Positions 37,357 to 47,089 of a DNA stretch of 58,028 nt are shown one piece after another. Source of the DNA: Stieleria mannarensis. GTDB lineage: Bacteria > Planctomycetota > Planctomycetia > Pirellulales > Pirellulaceae. A program made the translations under genes and the position numbers. The stretch is taken from NCBI RefSeq assembly GCF_014154935.1, contig NZ_JACEHH010000056.1, forward strand, positions 1 through 58,028, read 5' to 3'. Under the pieces are notes generated by a model. That model had not been told where the DNA came from. It worked only from the letters and a program-made list of their open reading frames with translations, and ran no database searches. Every line of letters begins with the position of its first letter. Position 1 is the stretch's first letter.

Positions 37357-39450
37357 TCACGGCATCCAACGCTCGTCAAAGAATCCCGCCGCTTGAATCT
37401 TGCCGGGATCACGCGTCGTCGCTCCGCCGGTGATGTCGATGATCGCCCAATCGGGCAGCTTCGGTGTTTGGCGGGCGTTGTTCAAGTAGTCGTATTCACG
37501 AAACGTAAAGCCGCTGTTGGTGACGATGTAGCGATCGGGGTTGAGCGGATTCGGATAAACCATCGCGACCGCATGGCCGCGGCGAGGGAAATTGCTGGAA
37601 CCGAGTTGAATCGAATCGGTGTTCCATTGGACCGGCAACGAATCGGCCAATCGTGCGATCACAGAGTTAGATTGGGGGTCTCCGAATAGGATCAGGTGGT
37701 GTGATTCGATCTGCTGCTTCGTCAGTTCGCGATCGGAGACGCGTTGTATGTCGCCGCGAAAGTGCTTGCGCCAATGCAATTGCGCATGCTCCGCTTCGGA
37801 TGCGCCCCAGGCGTCGAACTGGTCGTCACCACTGCTGCCTGATGGAAGCACAAACAGAAACGAATCCATGAACGCATCGTCGATCGGTCCTTGCATGCCG
37901 GGACGTTTGCGACGTCCGGAGTCGTCGATCGATGTTAATTCCCACCGGCCATCGCGGCGAACAAAGTCGGCCATCCAGGAGCGATCCGATCGAATCGGCG
38001 TTCCTTGCAATTCGACGCCGTCGATCACAATGAGCGGACGTTCGGGAATCGCCGCCGGCCACTGACCAGGAGCAAACTCCAATCGCAAGTGGGTGACGTT
38101 GGAGGTCTCGATCTCGATCCGCGACGGCGCGACGTCTGCATCAAGCCGTGCCTGGACGCGTGCAGTTTCCCAGTGCTGGCCCAATCCATGCACGGACACC
38201 CAGTGCATGTGGTTGTAGCGCAATGTCTGGGTCGTCAGGTCGATGGTCAGGGGCACGTCGGGTCGGACCGCGGCGGCAAGCGCATCCATTCGTCGTTCGA
38301 TTTCCAGCTTGGATTTTTCGTGGATCTTGTGTGCCGTCTGGGGGCCGATGACGTGCACCAGATCGATGTCGTGCTGGGCGAGTGACGCTTCCATCACATC
38401 GGCCGCTTGTTTTTGCCGATCGATTTCGCCGCTGTAGGCAACGGTCGGACAGTGGATCAGGTTCCGCGCCCAATGGGGGCAATCATAAAGCCGCCATAAC
38501 GTCCGCTGGTATTCGGGTGTGGACGTCAGGTCTTCGCCTTGGAATGACTTCAGGAACTCGGGGGTTTCGGAGAACCCCGCGCCGGGGTTGGCCGCAAAAA
38601 ATCGATCCGCATAGTGCGTCGCGAACTGCCAACACGCCGCGCCGCCCATGGAAAAACCGCGGACGCTGATGCGGTGATCGTCAACCGGAAGATTGCTGCC
38701 GACGTGCTCCAGCGATTCCAAGACGTCGACTTCGCCGGCAAACTTAAACGCGTTGCTGTAGCGTCCGTAGGGATGCAGCACGAACGTGTCGTTCGGTGTG
38801 TACTGTCCGGCGGACGTTCGCCCCTTGGCCAGGAACCCGACTTCGCTGAGTGTTTCGCCGCGTCCGTGGAACCAGATGTCCAAGCGGCGTGGACGTGAAT
38901 CACCATGCGTGAAACCGGCCGGAACCACCAACGCGTAGGGTTGGTAGGATTGATCGATCTTTGATTGGTAACCGCCGATGATCAATTGCCGATGCTCGCC
39001 GTCGCCGATCCCGACCACGCGGCTCCAACTCGGCGTGACCGCTGCGACTTTGATCCGCCGCTGTGCCTCGTCGAGCAACGTGACGGCGGCGTCAAAATCT
39101 TGCGGCTTATAGAACTGGTCGAACTCCAACGCGAGTTCGACCGCGCGAGGAAAGACCAGGATTTCGGGTGTTAGCCGTGACAGCGTTTGAAAGGCCTGTT
39201 GATGCTGTGCCCGTTGCCATTTGTTGCCGACGCGCGTTTTCTGTTCCGCGTTATCGAGCAATTCCCCCCAAATTCGGCGGACCGTTTGGCAGCCGTCGTG
39301 GAGTTGCCGCGTCTGTGCCTGGTCCAACGGCTCACCAGACGGCGGGATGGGCCGCACCGAGTCGGGGCGGTTATCGGCGGGGCCATCGGCCACCGCGATT
39401 GACGCCAAACAGAAACCAACAACAGCAACGACAAACAACGGCAGCTTCAC
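37357..39450 (-). CDS. Secreted alpha/beta hydrolase (esterase/peptidase-like)
   Basis: 697 residues from the GTG at 39450, which begins a signal peptide (KLPLFVVAVVGFCLASIAVA). The ATG at 39546 is rejected because it lies inside a heptamer repeat. Residues about 90-170 are helical. The hydrolase domain contains a strand LDIWFHGRGET (oxyanion region), the nucleophile elbow GFSMGGAACW (G-x-S-x-G) and HVIGPQTAHKIHE, a candidate catalytic His. The C-terminal 300 residues include a beta-rich region and a second alpha/beta part (HLILFGDPQSNSVIARLADS). It resembles PHB depolymerase/prolyl oligopeptidase-type enzymes; the substrate is unknown. It lies downstream of the giant SdrD protein gene, same strand. 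Confidence 0.88.
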   Translation of the reverse strand: MKLPLFVVAVVGFCLASIAVADGPADNRPDSVRPIPPSGEPLDQAQTRQLHDGCQTVRRIWGELLDNAEQKTRVGNKWQRAQHQQAFQTLSRLTPEILVFPRAVELALEFDQFYKPQDFDAAVTLLDEAQRRIKVAAVTPSWSRVVGIGDGEHRQLIIGGYQSKIDQSYQPYALVVPAGFTHGDSRPRRLDIWFHGRGETLSEVGFLAKGRTSAGQYTPNDTFVLHPYGRYSNAFKFAGEVDVLESLEHVGSNLPVDDHRISVRGFSMGGAACWQFATHYADRFFAANPGAGFSETPEFLKSFQGEDLTSTPEYQRTLWRLYDCPHWARNLIHCPTVAYSGEIDRQKQAADVMEASLAQHDIDLVHVIGPQTAHKIHEKSKLEIERRMDALAAAVRPDVPLTIDLTTQTLRYNHMHWVSVHGLGQHWETARVQARLDADVAPSRIEIETSNVTHLRLEFAPGQWPAAIPERPLIVIDGVELQGTPIRSDRSWMADFVRRDGRWELTSIDDSGRRKRPGMQGPIDDAFMDSFLFVLPSGSSGDDQFDAWGASEAEHAQLHWRKHFRGDIQRVSDRELTKQQIESHHLILFGDPQSNSVIARLADSLPVQWNTDSIQLGSSNFPRRGHAVAMVYPNPLNPDRYIVTNSGFTFREYDYLNNARQTPKLPDWAIIDITGGATTRDPGKIQAAGFFDERWMP

Positions 39451-39507
39451 GGTGAGACCTTTGGGAGCAAGGAGACGGGGAAGCGGCGAGTATAGTAAAC
39501 TACAGGT

Positions 39508-39556
39508 CCAACTCCCAACTCCCAACTCCCAACTCCCAACTCCCAACTCCCAACTC
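39508..39556 (+). repeat. 7-bp tandem repeat, seven perfect units
   Basis: CCAACTC repeats seven times without error (39508-39556); on the minus strand the unit is GAGTTGG. It sits between the stop codon of the giant SdrD gene (39559) and the esterase start (39450), in the esterase's 5' region. Copy number could vary and affect expression. Such heptamer arrays are prone to slippage. Confidence 0.9.
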
Positions 39557-39558
39557 CC

Positions 39559-42500
39559 CTACCCCGCCCGTCGATAGTACCCCGGTTCATCTTTCCCGTC
39601 GCCGTCCCAGTCGCCGACGACCGGTTGGGCATCGGCGTCGCCTGGGGGCAGTTCGATGCGGAGATCGTTGGCGGTCATTTTTTGATCGCCGTCGGAATCG
39701 ATGATCCAGGTGTTGCCGCGGATCACGCCGACTTCATCGATCCCATCGCCGTCGAAATCGCCGACGATCGGCCGGTCACCGGGCTGGCCGAAATCGAAGG
39801 TGGTTTCGGTGGTCTTGCGGCGTCCATCGCCTTCGGAATCCAGCACCCAGGTGCCGCCGCGGAAGACGCCGATTTGGTCGATCCCGTCCCCGTTCCAATC
39901 GCCGGATACCGGCGTATCGACATCTTCGCCGAACTGGAACACGTGGTCGACCGCATCGGCACGCAACTCACCCTGGTTGCCGCGGCGGAGCCATCGCTCG
40001 CGATCTTGGCCGCGCAACTTGGTCGACACCAATCCGAGCGTTTTGCGGTTTTCCAGGTAACGTCGCGATCGGTTCGACGGATCGGGCAAGCCGGCATCCA
40101 GCTTGACGCGTTGCAGGTCACGTTCCCACTTGCGGCCGAAGATGCCGATGTCGTCTTTGCCGTCGCCGTCCCAGTCGCCGACGACCGGTTGGTCCATTTC
40201 GGTCCCCAGCAGGATCCACAGATCGCCCTGGTCCCAGACGCCGTTTCCATTCAGGTCGACGAACCATTGTCCGGCGACATACACGGCCGCTTCGTCATCG
40301 CCGTCGCCGTCAAAATCGCCGACGAGCGCGACGGCATCTTCGGCACCCAACGTCATTTGACGGCTCTCCTGAAGGACTTCGCCATCGAGCGTCATCAGTT
40401 TCCACGTGCCCTCGGCGTTGTCGCCCTCGGACCAGTTTTCGCTCATCTGCTGCATCGCGACCGCTTTGAATTTGCCGCTCGACGCGATCGTGCCACGCGG
40501 GAACCCGCCGTTGATGATGCTCAAGTGCCACGTGACCGCATCGACTTCACCGATGAATCGCGGAACGATTTGCTCGGCCGTTTCGCCCGCGGTGAACGCG
40601 ATGGTTTTCGGTTCAAACGTTTCAAGCGGCGGCTGAACTACCGGCGGCGTCTCTCGATCAGGCAGCGGCAAGAGGTCCGACGGCGGCGGCTCGACGGGCG
40701 GCTGGACGGGCGGATCCACCGGAGGCTCCACGGGCGGCAGCACGATTTCGATCTGGACTTCGCTGAAGTTATTGTGATGCGATTCGTCCGCCGCACCAAC
40801 GCTGATCGACAACAATGCGTCAAACGATTGCGTGCCATCGATCGACGCGATCCACTGCAATTCTTCGTCGCTGTACCGATCCGCCGCGTTGACGGCCAAC
40901 CCACCGGTGCTGCCCGGCGTGTCGATCGAATCGGTCAGTCCGTCGGGTTGAGTTTGAAACAGCGTGTAGGTGCCGGGCCGCAGTCCGGCAAACACGTAGG
41001 CGCCCGAGCCGTCGGTCATCACAACCGAGTTTTCTGACGCACTGCCCGATAGAAACGCATCATCGGTCAGCCGATTGCCGGCGGCGTCACGGATCTCGAT
41101 GCGGACGCCAGCGAGCGGCGTGTCATCACTGGTGAACATGCCGTCGCGATACTGTCGTAGCATCTCGGGTGGGATCGGCGTTTCGCTTTCAATCACGCCG
41201 CCATCGATGAACACAAACCCGGAAATCGCTGCGGGTGGGATTTCGGGGAAATGATAACCCGCTGCATCCACACCGCTGCCGATGTCGATGCCCACGATCA
41301 CATCGTCTTCGGCGACCGAACCGCCACGGTCGCCGATCAGTTGGCCGCCGTGGAAGTAGTCGTCGGGTTGTTCTTGGCAGACGCTATAGACCCCCGGTGG
41401 AAGTTGGTCGAAGACATAGCGGCCGTGCACGTCGGTTTGGGTGGTTTGGATGACCACGCCATTCTCGTCGACCAACTTGATCGTCACGCCGCCGATCGGA
41501 TCTTCTTCGTCGTCCTGCACTTGGTCCAGGTCTTTGTCGCTCCAGACCATTCCGGAAATGGTTCCGGGTTCGAATTCGCAGAACAGGTAATCGACCGCGT
41601 CTTGACCGGGTTGCAGCGAGACGGACATCAGGTCGACGCCCAAAACGACGCCGCCGGCGCTGCCGAGCACCTGGCCGCCTTGCAGGAATCCGTCGGGCTG
41701 ATGTTCAAAGATCGTGTACTGGCCGCCCCGCAGCCCGTCAAAACGATAGTCGCCGTTTGCGTCGGTGGTGGTCGTCGCGACCCGGTTGCCGTTGGCGTCG
41801 CGAAGTTCGATGGTCACGCCGGCGATGCCGCGTTCATCATCGTCGCGGACACAATCGCCATCGCTATCGATGTACACCGCCCCCTCCAGGCTGGCCGGCG
41901 GCTCTTCGCAGAAATCGTAGTCCGTTGCAACGTTCCCGGATTCCAAATCGATCTCACTGACTCGGTTCTCGCCGGCAACGCCTCCATGTGATCCAGGCTT
42001 GGTTCCGCCGTCAAAAAAGCCGGCCGGTTGATCTTGCACGACGGTGTAGCGACCGGGAGCCAAATCGGTGAACCGGTAGATTCCTTCGGAGTTGGTAACC
42101 ACCGATGCAACTTCGGTACCGTTTTCGTCCAGCACGCGGATCGTCACACCCGCCAATCCGACTTCATCATCGTCGCGAATGCAATCTCCGTCCAAGTCAA
42201 CGTGCACCATGCCGGCAAGTGAGACGGGTAGCAACTCGCCAAAGTTGTACTCGGTCCCGGACAGGCCTTGCGGCAGATCGATCCGTTGGAAGCGGTCATT
42301 GGAAACGACACCGACGTTTTGGCCGTTGACTTGACCGATCGAATCGATCCCGTCCAGGTAACCGGCGGGTTGCGATTGACGAACTTCGTAGACTCCTGGT
42401 GGCAGATCGGTGAATTCGTAGCGTCCGTTGGCATCGGTGCGTGTGGTCGCGACCACCGATCCGTCTTCACCGACCAGGGTCACCAACGCGTCTTCGATCC

Positions 42501-44415
42501 CGTCCTCGCCTGTGTCTCGACGGCCATCATTGGACTGGTCGTGATAAACGTATCCGGAGATGGAGACGGGCGCGATTTCACAAAAATCGTATTGCACGCC
42601 GACGCCGCCGGGAGTCAGCGTGATGTTCTGGATCATCGTTCCGTCGGTGGCACGACCGCTTTGAATCCCATCAATCGTGCCGACATGCGACGCACCATCA
42701 AGCAATCCCGATGGCGTGTACTGCACGATGCGGTAGGTGCCCGGCGGAACCGCATCGAAACGATAGTGTCCCATCGGCGTCGTCGTGACCCGCGAGATCA
42801 CGTTACCGTCGGGCGATTGCAGTTCCACGATGACGCCGCCGAGCGGCTGGTCGGAACCCGGCGTGTGAACGCCGTCACAGTCCTCACCGGGTGCGGCCAG
42901 GAACACGTATCCGGACAGTTCGCCGAGGGCGAGTTCGCCGAAGTTGTAGTCGATTCCGACGTCGCCCCCGTCCAAGCCAATGCCGTGAATCCGATCACCG
43001 GGATTGACCGCCGTCCCCACGATCTGTCCGTCGATCGTTCCCGCCGAGTCGCTGCCGTCGACGAAGTCCGCCGGCTGGGTGACTTCGATGATTTCGTATT
43101 CCCCCGGTGCGAGGCCATCAAACCAATAGGCTCCGGTTGCGTCGGTGACGGTCGTCAGGACGCCTTGGTCGGCGATCGCATCGATCGGAACGATTCGCAC
43201 CGTCACCCCGGCGATTCCAGATTCACCGGGGTCGCGAATGCCGTTGTCATTGTCGTCGGCATAGACCGACCCGCTGATCGACGCCGGCGCCGCTTCGGCA
43301 AAGTTCATTTCGATCGCGTCGGTATCCCCCAGCGGGATTTGAATCGACGACAAGACGTCGACGCTGTGCACCACGCCAGTGGTTTGACCGTCCACCGTTC
43401 CGGGCACGGCCGCGACGCTGTACAGACCATCGGGCTGTTGTTGGACGACGCGGTATTGTCCGGGCATCAGGTTCAGCGAGCGGCCGAATTCGTAACGCCC
43501 GTTGCTGTCGGTTCGCACGCGATGCCCGGTGTCGACGTACTGCCCGGTTTGGTCTGCGGCGAACAACGACAACTCGACATCGGACAATCCCAGTTCGCCG
43601 CTTTGCCAGACGGCATCCAAGTTGTTGTCCAACCAGACCCCCCCGCTGATTGAAACCGGTTTCGGCGTCTGGACGGTCGATGCGACCGCCGCGGCGCTGC
43701 GGTTGGGGCGGCTGTCCGGCCCGGAGCCTTCGTCCGGCGGCAAGTTCAATCCGTAGTCGACGTCGGGGCTGCCGTAATCATTTAGAAAGATCGCGTCGGC
43801 GGTCACCGATTCGTAGTGTGGGGCTTCGAACACCGCTTCCAAAATCGAGTCCTGGAATTCCTGGCCGGACGTGATGACGTCCAAGCGATCGTTGAAGACT
43901 TCCAAGTCCAGCGAGTTGCGCAGGACTTCGTCGACGTCGATGGTGAATTCCAATCGATCGCCGGCGCGAAAGTTTTGCAGGTTCAAGACCAACTCTTGTC
44001 CGCCGTCGGCCACGCTGGCTTCTGCGGTCGCAATCCGTCCGTCGGCAGTGACGATTCGAATGATTTGAAAATCGTGCGCGTTGGCCTTTCCGCGCCCGCC
44101 GGGCAGGGTATCAAAAATCGGATCGCCGACCGAGATGCCGTCGCCGTCTTTGTCGGTGCGGATCCGCAATTGCTGCAGCTCGGTGTCCGCAGCGCCTCCG
44201 GTGAACGACAGGATGAATCGATCGCCCTGGGAATCGCTGCCCACATCGTTGTCGGACTCCAAGTAGTCCGTTTCCAGATAGACCACGCCGACGTGGATCG
44301 GATCGGCGGCCAACAATTCTCGTCGTTCCAACTGCTGCGGCCGCGGCGCACGTCGTTTGACGTCCGACGGCTGTTTCCGCGAAGAACGGCGAGTCCGTTT
44401 GGGTTTCCAAATCAC
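39559..44415 (-). CDS. Giant SdrD-type repeat surface protein with FG-GAP repeats
   Basis: 1618 residues from the GTG at 44415, preceded by GGGAGG at 10-base spacing; the longer frame from 44538 has neither a ribosome site nor a sensible N-terminus. The N-terminus is very basic and ends with an LEPRxLL-like motif (LERRELLAADP), a planctomycete exported-protein signature. After a spacer of about 200 residues come eight SdrD_B-like repeats of some 115-130 residues (for example SISGSVYADDNDNGIRDPGE, SISGYVYHDQSNDGRRDTGE). A proline-rich linker (PPVEPPVDPPVQPP) follows, then four FG-GAP/VCBS-like blades (VVGDWDGDGKDDIGIF, VVGDWDGDGKDEPGYY). Repeated Asp-rich loops suggest calcium binding. It is probably a cell-surface adhesion or structural protein. 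Confidence 0.93.
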   Translation of the reverse strand: MIWKPKRTRRSSRKQPSDVKRRAPRPQQLERRELLAADPIHVGVVYLETDYLESDNDVGSDSQGDRFILSFTGGAADTELQQLRIRTDKDGDGISVGDPIFDTLPGGRGKANAHDFQIIRIVTADGRIATAEASVADGGQELVLNLQNFRAGDRLEFTIDVDEVLRNSLDLEVFNDRLDVITSGQEFQDSILEAVFEAPHYESVTADAIFLNDYGSPDVDYGLNLPPDEGSGPDSRPNRSAAAVASTVQTPKPVSISGGVWLDNNLDAVWQSGELGLSDVELSLFAADQTGQYVDTGHRVRTDSNGRYEFGRSLNLMPGQYRVVQQQPDGLYSVAAVPGTVDGQTTGVVHSVDVLSSIQIPLGDTDAIEMNFAEAAPASISGSVYADDNDNGIRDPGESGIAGVTVRIVPIDAIADQGVLTTVTDATGAYWFDGLAPGEYEIIEVTQPADFVDGSDSAGTIDGQIVGTAVNPGDRIHGIGLDGGDVGIDYNFGELALGELSGYVFLAAPGEDCDGVHTPGSDQPLGGVIVELQSPDGNVISRVTTTPMGHYRFDAVPPGTYRIVQYTPSGLLDGASHVGTIDGIQSGRATDGTMIQNITLTPGGVGVQYDFCEIAPVSISGYVYHDQSNDGRRDTGEDGIEDALVTLVGEDGSVVATTRTDANGRYEFTDLPPGVYEVRQSQPAGYLDGIDSIGQVNGQNVGVVSNDRFQRIDLPQGLSGTEYNFGELLPVSLAGMVHVDLDGDCIRDDDEVGLAGVTIRVLDENGTEVASVVTNSEGIYRFTDLAPGRYTVVQDQPAGFFDGGTKPGSHGGVAGENRVSEIDLESGNVATDYDFCEEPPASLEGAVYIDSDGDCVRDDDERGIAGVTIELRDANGNRVATTTTDANGDYRFDGLRGGQYTIFEHQPDGFLQGGQVLGSAGGVVLGVDLMSVSLQPGQDAVDYLFCEFEPGTISGMVWSDKDLDQVQDDEEDPIGGVTIKLVDENGVVIQTTQTDVHGRYVFDQLPPGVYSVCQEQPDDYFHGGQLIGDRGGSVAEDDVIVGIDIGSGVDAAGYHFPEIPPAAISGFVFIDGGVIESETPIPPEMLRQYRDGMFTSDDTPLAGVRIEIRDAAGNRLTDDAFLSGSASENSVVMTDGSGAYVFAGLRPGTYTLFQTQPDGLTDSIDTPGSTGGLAVNAADRYSDEELQWIASIDGTQSFDALLSISVGAADESHHNNFSEVQIEIVLPPVEPPVDPPVQPPVEPPPSDLLPLPDRETPPVVQPPLETFEPKTIAFTAGETAEQIVPRFIGEVDAVTWHLSIINGGFPRGTIASSGKFKAVAMQQMSENWSEGDNAEGTWKLMTLDGEVLQESRQMTLGAEDAVALVGDFDGDGDDEAAVYVAGQWFVDLNGNGVWDQGDLWILLGTEMDQPVVGDWDGDGKDDIGIFGRKWERDLQRVKLDAGLPDPSNRSRRYLENRKTLGLVSTKLRGQDRERWLRRGNQGELRADAVDHVFQFGEDVDTPVSGDWNGDGIDQIGVFRGGTWVLDSEGDGRRKTTETTFDFGQPGDRPIVGDFDGDGIDEVGVIRGNTWIIDSDGDQKMTANDLRIELPPGDADAQPVVGDWDGDGKDEPGYYRRAG

Positions 44416-44477
44416 GAGCGCGGCACCTCCCTGTGCCAATACGAAAAAGGGGTCAGGCCTCTTTTTTCGGGATTGCG

Positions 44478-44551
44478 TTGGTGTCCAGGCTTGAGCCGCC
44501 CATGGTCGCTGCGTCGCAGCGACGGGGAATCGCCTCAAGGCTGGACACCAA
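44478..44551. repeat. Nested palindrome at the end of the WD40 gene
   Basis: The outer arms TTGGTGTCCAGGCTTGAG (44478-44495) and its complement (44534-44551) match in 17 of 18 positions. Inside lies a second palindrome, GTCGCTG-CGT-CGCAGCGAC. The element is 24 bases downstream of the WD40 gene stop (44575) and upstream of the giant SdrD gene. A short palindromic repeat doing duty as a transcript end is plausible. There is no U-tract adjacent. Confidence 0.75.
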
Positions 44552-44574
44552 CGGTTGCCGAATCTTCATTTGGG

Positions 44575-45699
44575 TTAGCGGTCGATCGGGTTGTTGCGTT
44601 CGGCGATGCGGTCGCGAACGGATTGCAGACCTGTCAATTGCCATCGCCGCAGCATGGTGTCGTATCCGCCGGAAAACAAGAAATTGCCGGTTGATGCCAA
44701 GGCGGCGATCGAGCCGTTGTGTCCGACCAATTCTCCAACCGTCTTTCCGCTTGTCGCGTTGACGATCCAGGTCACGTTGCTGCTGCCGGCGACAGCCAAG
44801 TGCTGGTCATCCAAAATACAGACCGAAAACAGTTTTCCTGTCGTCACACTGATGCGGCGGACGGGTTGCTTGACCTCGGTATCGAACAACCCCACGCAAC
44901 CGTCTTCGCCGACGCTGACGACCACCGGCGACTTGTCGTTGAATCTCAGGTCGTGGATTCGCCCGCTGTGGATCTCGTAATCGCCCAGGAGCGCGCTCGT
45001 CTTGCGGTCAAACAGATGCAGATATCCGCTGCGACCGGCGACCGCCAACAGTTTTCCGTCGTCGCGATAATCGACCGCGCGAAGGTCCGTGCAATCACAC
45101 GTCGCCTGGGGCTGGTTTTCCCGTTTCGTTCGCCCGATCAAGTAGACTTTGTTTTCAAAACCGACCGCCGCCAGTTCCTGACCATCCGGCGAAAACCGGA
45201 CGCAGGCCAGAGCGGGGGTTCCCGACATCCGCTGCAAGACGCGATACGCGGCGTTGCGATCCCAAAGGATGAGTTGCCCGTCGTTGCCCGCCGAGACGAG
45301 TTGGTTTCCTGTCGGGTGAAAGTCCAACGTCTGGATCAGGTCCGTGTGCCCTTGCAGTGTTGCGATCAATGTCAAGCGGCTGGCATCGTAGATCCGGATC
45401 GCATGGTCATCCCCGGCCACCGCGACGACTTCGCCACGGGGGTCCGTCGCGATTGCTTGGACGACCGTGCTGCGAAAGTCTTGGCTGATCGGCTCCAATT
45501 GAAACTTCTGACTGTCATTCATCTGCACCAGCCGCTCGACCGCCGGCTGGACCGACAGTTTTCCCTCCGCGACACGCGCCGGTTCGGTCGCCCCGCAGGT
45601 CACGTGCCAAGGCAGTCCGGCAATCGCACCAAACGCCGCCAGAAACGACCGCCGCGACCGCGTGCAGGTGCCGTTCCATCGCTCTGTTTGTATTGACAT
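44575..45699 (-). CDS. WD40 repeat protein with Tat-like leader
   Basis: 374 residues from the ATG at 45699 (the TTG at 45702 directly precedes it), with GGGAGGGG about 9 bases upstream. The N-terminus RRSFLAAFGAIAGLPWH resembles a twin-arginine leader. The rest is a single seven-bladed WD40 propeller with repeats such as VAGDDHAIRIYDASRLTLIATLQ, HTDLIQTLDFHPTGNQLVSAG and NDGQLILWDRN. It probably serves as a protein-binding scaffold in the periplasm. It is divergent from the TIGR03009 gene. The protein has no cytochrome domain, unlike the other WD40 gene in the window. Confidence 0.9.
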   Translation of the reverse strand: MSIQTERWNGTCTRSRRSFLAAFGAIAGLPWHVTCGATEPARVAEGKLSVQPAVERLVQMNDSQKFQLEPISQDFRSTVVQAIATDPRGEVVAVAGDDHAIRIYDASRLTLIATLQGHTDLIQTLDFHPTGNQLVSAGNDGQLILWDRNAAYRVLQRMSGTPALACVRFSPDGQELAAVGFENKVYLIGRTKRENQPQATCDCTDLRAVDYRDDGKLLAVAGRSGYLHLFDRKTSALLGDYEIHSGRIHDLRFNDKSPVVVSVGEDGCVGLFDTEVKQPVRRISVTTGKLFSVCILDDQHLAVAGSSNVTWIVNATSGKTVGELVGHNGSIAALASTGNFLFSGGYDTMLRRWQLTGLQSVRDRIAERNNPIDR

Positions 45700-46065
45700 C
45701 AAGAATTACCCCTCCCCCGATTGTCGCCGGTGGTCCTTCGTCCCTCGTGCGGATTCCTCAATGGCCGGCGAGCACCCTTTGTGGCGTCGAACCCTCAAGC
45801 TCAAACCCGAAAAGCATACTTTGCGCAGCCCGATTCTTTTCACTCATCGGCCATTCAACGCGTCACTCATGACCGGATCAATCGGAATCTCGAAAAGCCG
45901 TTGCTAGCATTGACGGCAAAGACGGCAAATCTCTGTGGTGGGGGTAAATCCGGCTTTCTCCGATGTGACACGACTTGCTACAACCGCCAGCTGCCGCAGG
46001 TATTTGACGCGGCTCTTGTCGAATGGATTGACCACTCAATGACTCCAAGGATGGTGCCGCTGGCC
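45700..46065. other. Divergent promoter region between the WD40 and TIGR03009 genes
   Basis: 366 bases holding both promoters. A plus-strand frame runs through it into the TIGR03009 gene but shows no domain, so I treat it as non-coding. A short direct repeat (GACGGCAAA at about 45911-45927) is visible. No operator or riboswitch was recognised. Confidence 0.45.
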
Positions 46066-47067
46066 ATGGGAAAGACGTACCCACACAACAGGAAGGACGA
46101 CCAGGGGACCGGTTTTTGCAGCCGTCGCCCCGCATTTCGATGGTTTGGTGCTGCGATCATCGGCTGCCTGATCACCGCGTCGGTCACCAAGGCACAGCAG
46201 GCCGCTGCCCCGCAAGGCGCCGCCCAGCAAGCCGTCGCCGGTGGTGCCCAAGCCGCCGCGCCGGCTCAACAGCCCTTTCCCCCGCTGACTCCGCAACAAC
46301 AGGCACAGTTGGATCAGGTTCTGAAGGCGTGGGAAACGCAAAGCCAAGGGACGAAGACGCTCGAATGCAAGTTTGAACGCTGGCACTTTGACCTGATGGC
46401 GGCCCCCGCGGGAGTTCACGCTCACAAGGCCGAGGGTGAAATCAAGTATGCGAATCCCGACAAGGGCCTGTTCCGCGTTGACAGCATGATGTTTTACAAA
46501 GGCATGCAGAACGGCAAGCCGCAGTACGGACCGAACCCGAACAAGTTTGGAGAGTACTGGGTTTGCAACGGCGTGGAATTGATCGAATACGATCGCGGCG
46601 AAAAGAAGTGCAACGTGCAGACGCTGCCGCCGAACATGCAAGGGCAACAGATCTTTAACAGCCCCTTGCCGTTCGTGTTTAACTTGGACGCCCAGAAGAT
46701 TAAGCAGCGCTATTGGGTGACACTGAAACCGTCGCCGAAACCCAACACGTTCCTGATCCAAGCCTGGCCCAAGGCGCAAGAGGACCGGGCCCAGTACAAG
46801 ATGGTGCAAGTCGTCTTGAGCGCGGCGTTTGAGCCGGAGGTGTTGATCATGTACGCACCGAATTTCCACGAGAAACTGGCGCCCCAGTGGGACCACTACG
46901 AGTTCAAAGACGTCAAACGCAACGCGATCGGGGCGGGGCTGCAGCAATTCATGGGCAACTTCATCCCCAAGAAGCCGCCGTCCAACTGGGAGATCACGCG
47001 ACAGAACTTCATGCCCCCGCAAATCGCCCAAGGCCAACCCGGCGCTCCGGCGGCGCCGCAGCGATAG
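46066..47067 (+). CDS. Secreted TIGR03009/LolA-like protein
   Basis: 333 residues from the ATG at 46066, chosen over 46039 and 46051 because AAGGATGG lies about 10 bases upstream. A signal segment (FRWFGAAIIGCLITASVTKA) is followed by an Ala/Gln-rich stretch. The conserved domain starts at LDQVLKAWETQSQGTKTLECKFER and runs through GEIKYANPDKGLFRVDSM and YWVTLKPSPKPNTFLIQAWP. This matches the planctomycete TIGR03009 domain, similar in topology to LolA-type lipid or lipoprotein carriers. Carrier function is inferred. It ends just before the left REP cluster. Confidence 0.85.
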   Translation: MGKTYPHNRKDDQGTGFCSRRPAFRWFGAAIIGCLITASVTKAQQAAAPQGAAQQAVAGGAQAAAPAQQPFPPLTPQQQAQLDQVLKAWETQSQGTKTLECKFERWHFDLMAAPAGVHAHKAEGEIKYANPDKGLFRVDSMMFYKGMQNGKPQYGPNPNKFGEYWVCNGVELIEYDRGEKKCNVQTLPPNMQGQQIFNSPLPFVFNLDAQKIKQRYWVTLKPSPKPNTFLIQAWPKAQEDRAQYKMVQVVLSAAFEPEVLIMYAPNFHEKLAPQWDHYEFKDVKRNAIGAGLQQFMGNFIPKKPPSNWEITRQNFMPPQIAQGQPGAPAAPQR

Positions 47068-47089
47068 GCTCACGCGCACCAGACATTAC

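Noticed and set aside
37453..39402. Small plus-strand frames opposite the secreted esterase
   Set aside because: No domain, signal or ribosome binding site; they reflect the GC-rich opposite strand.
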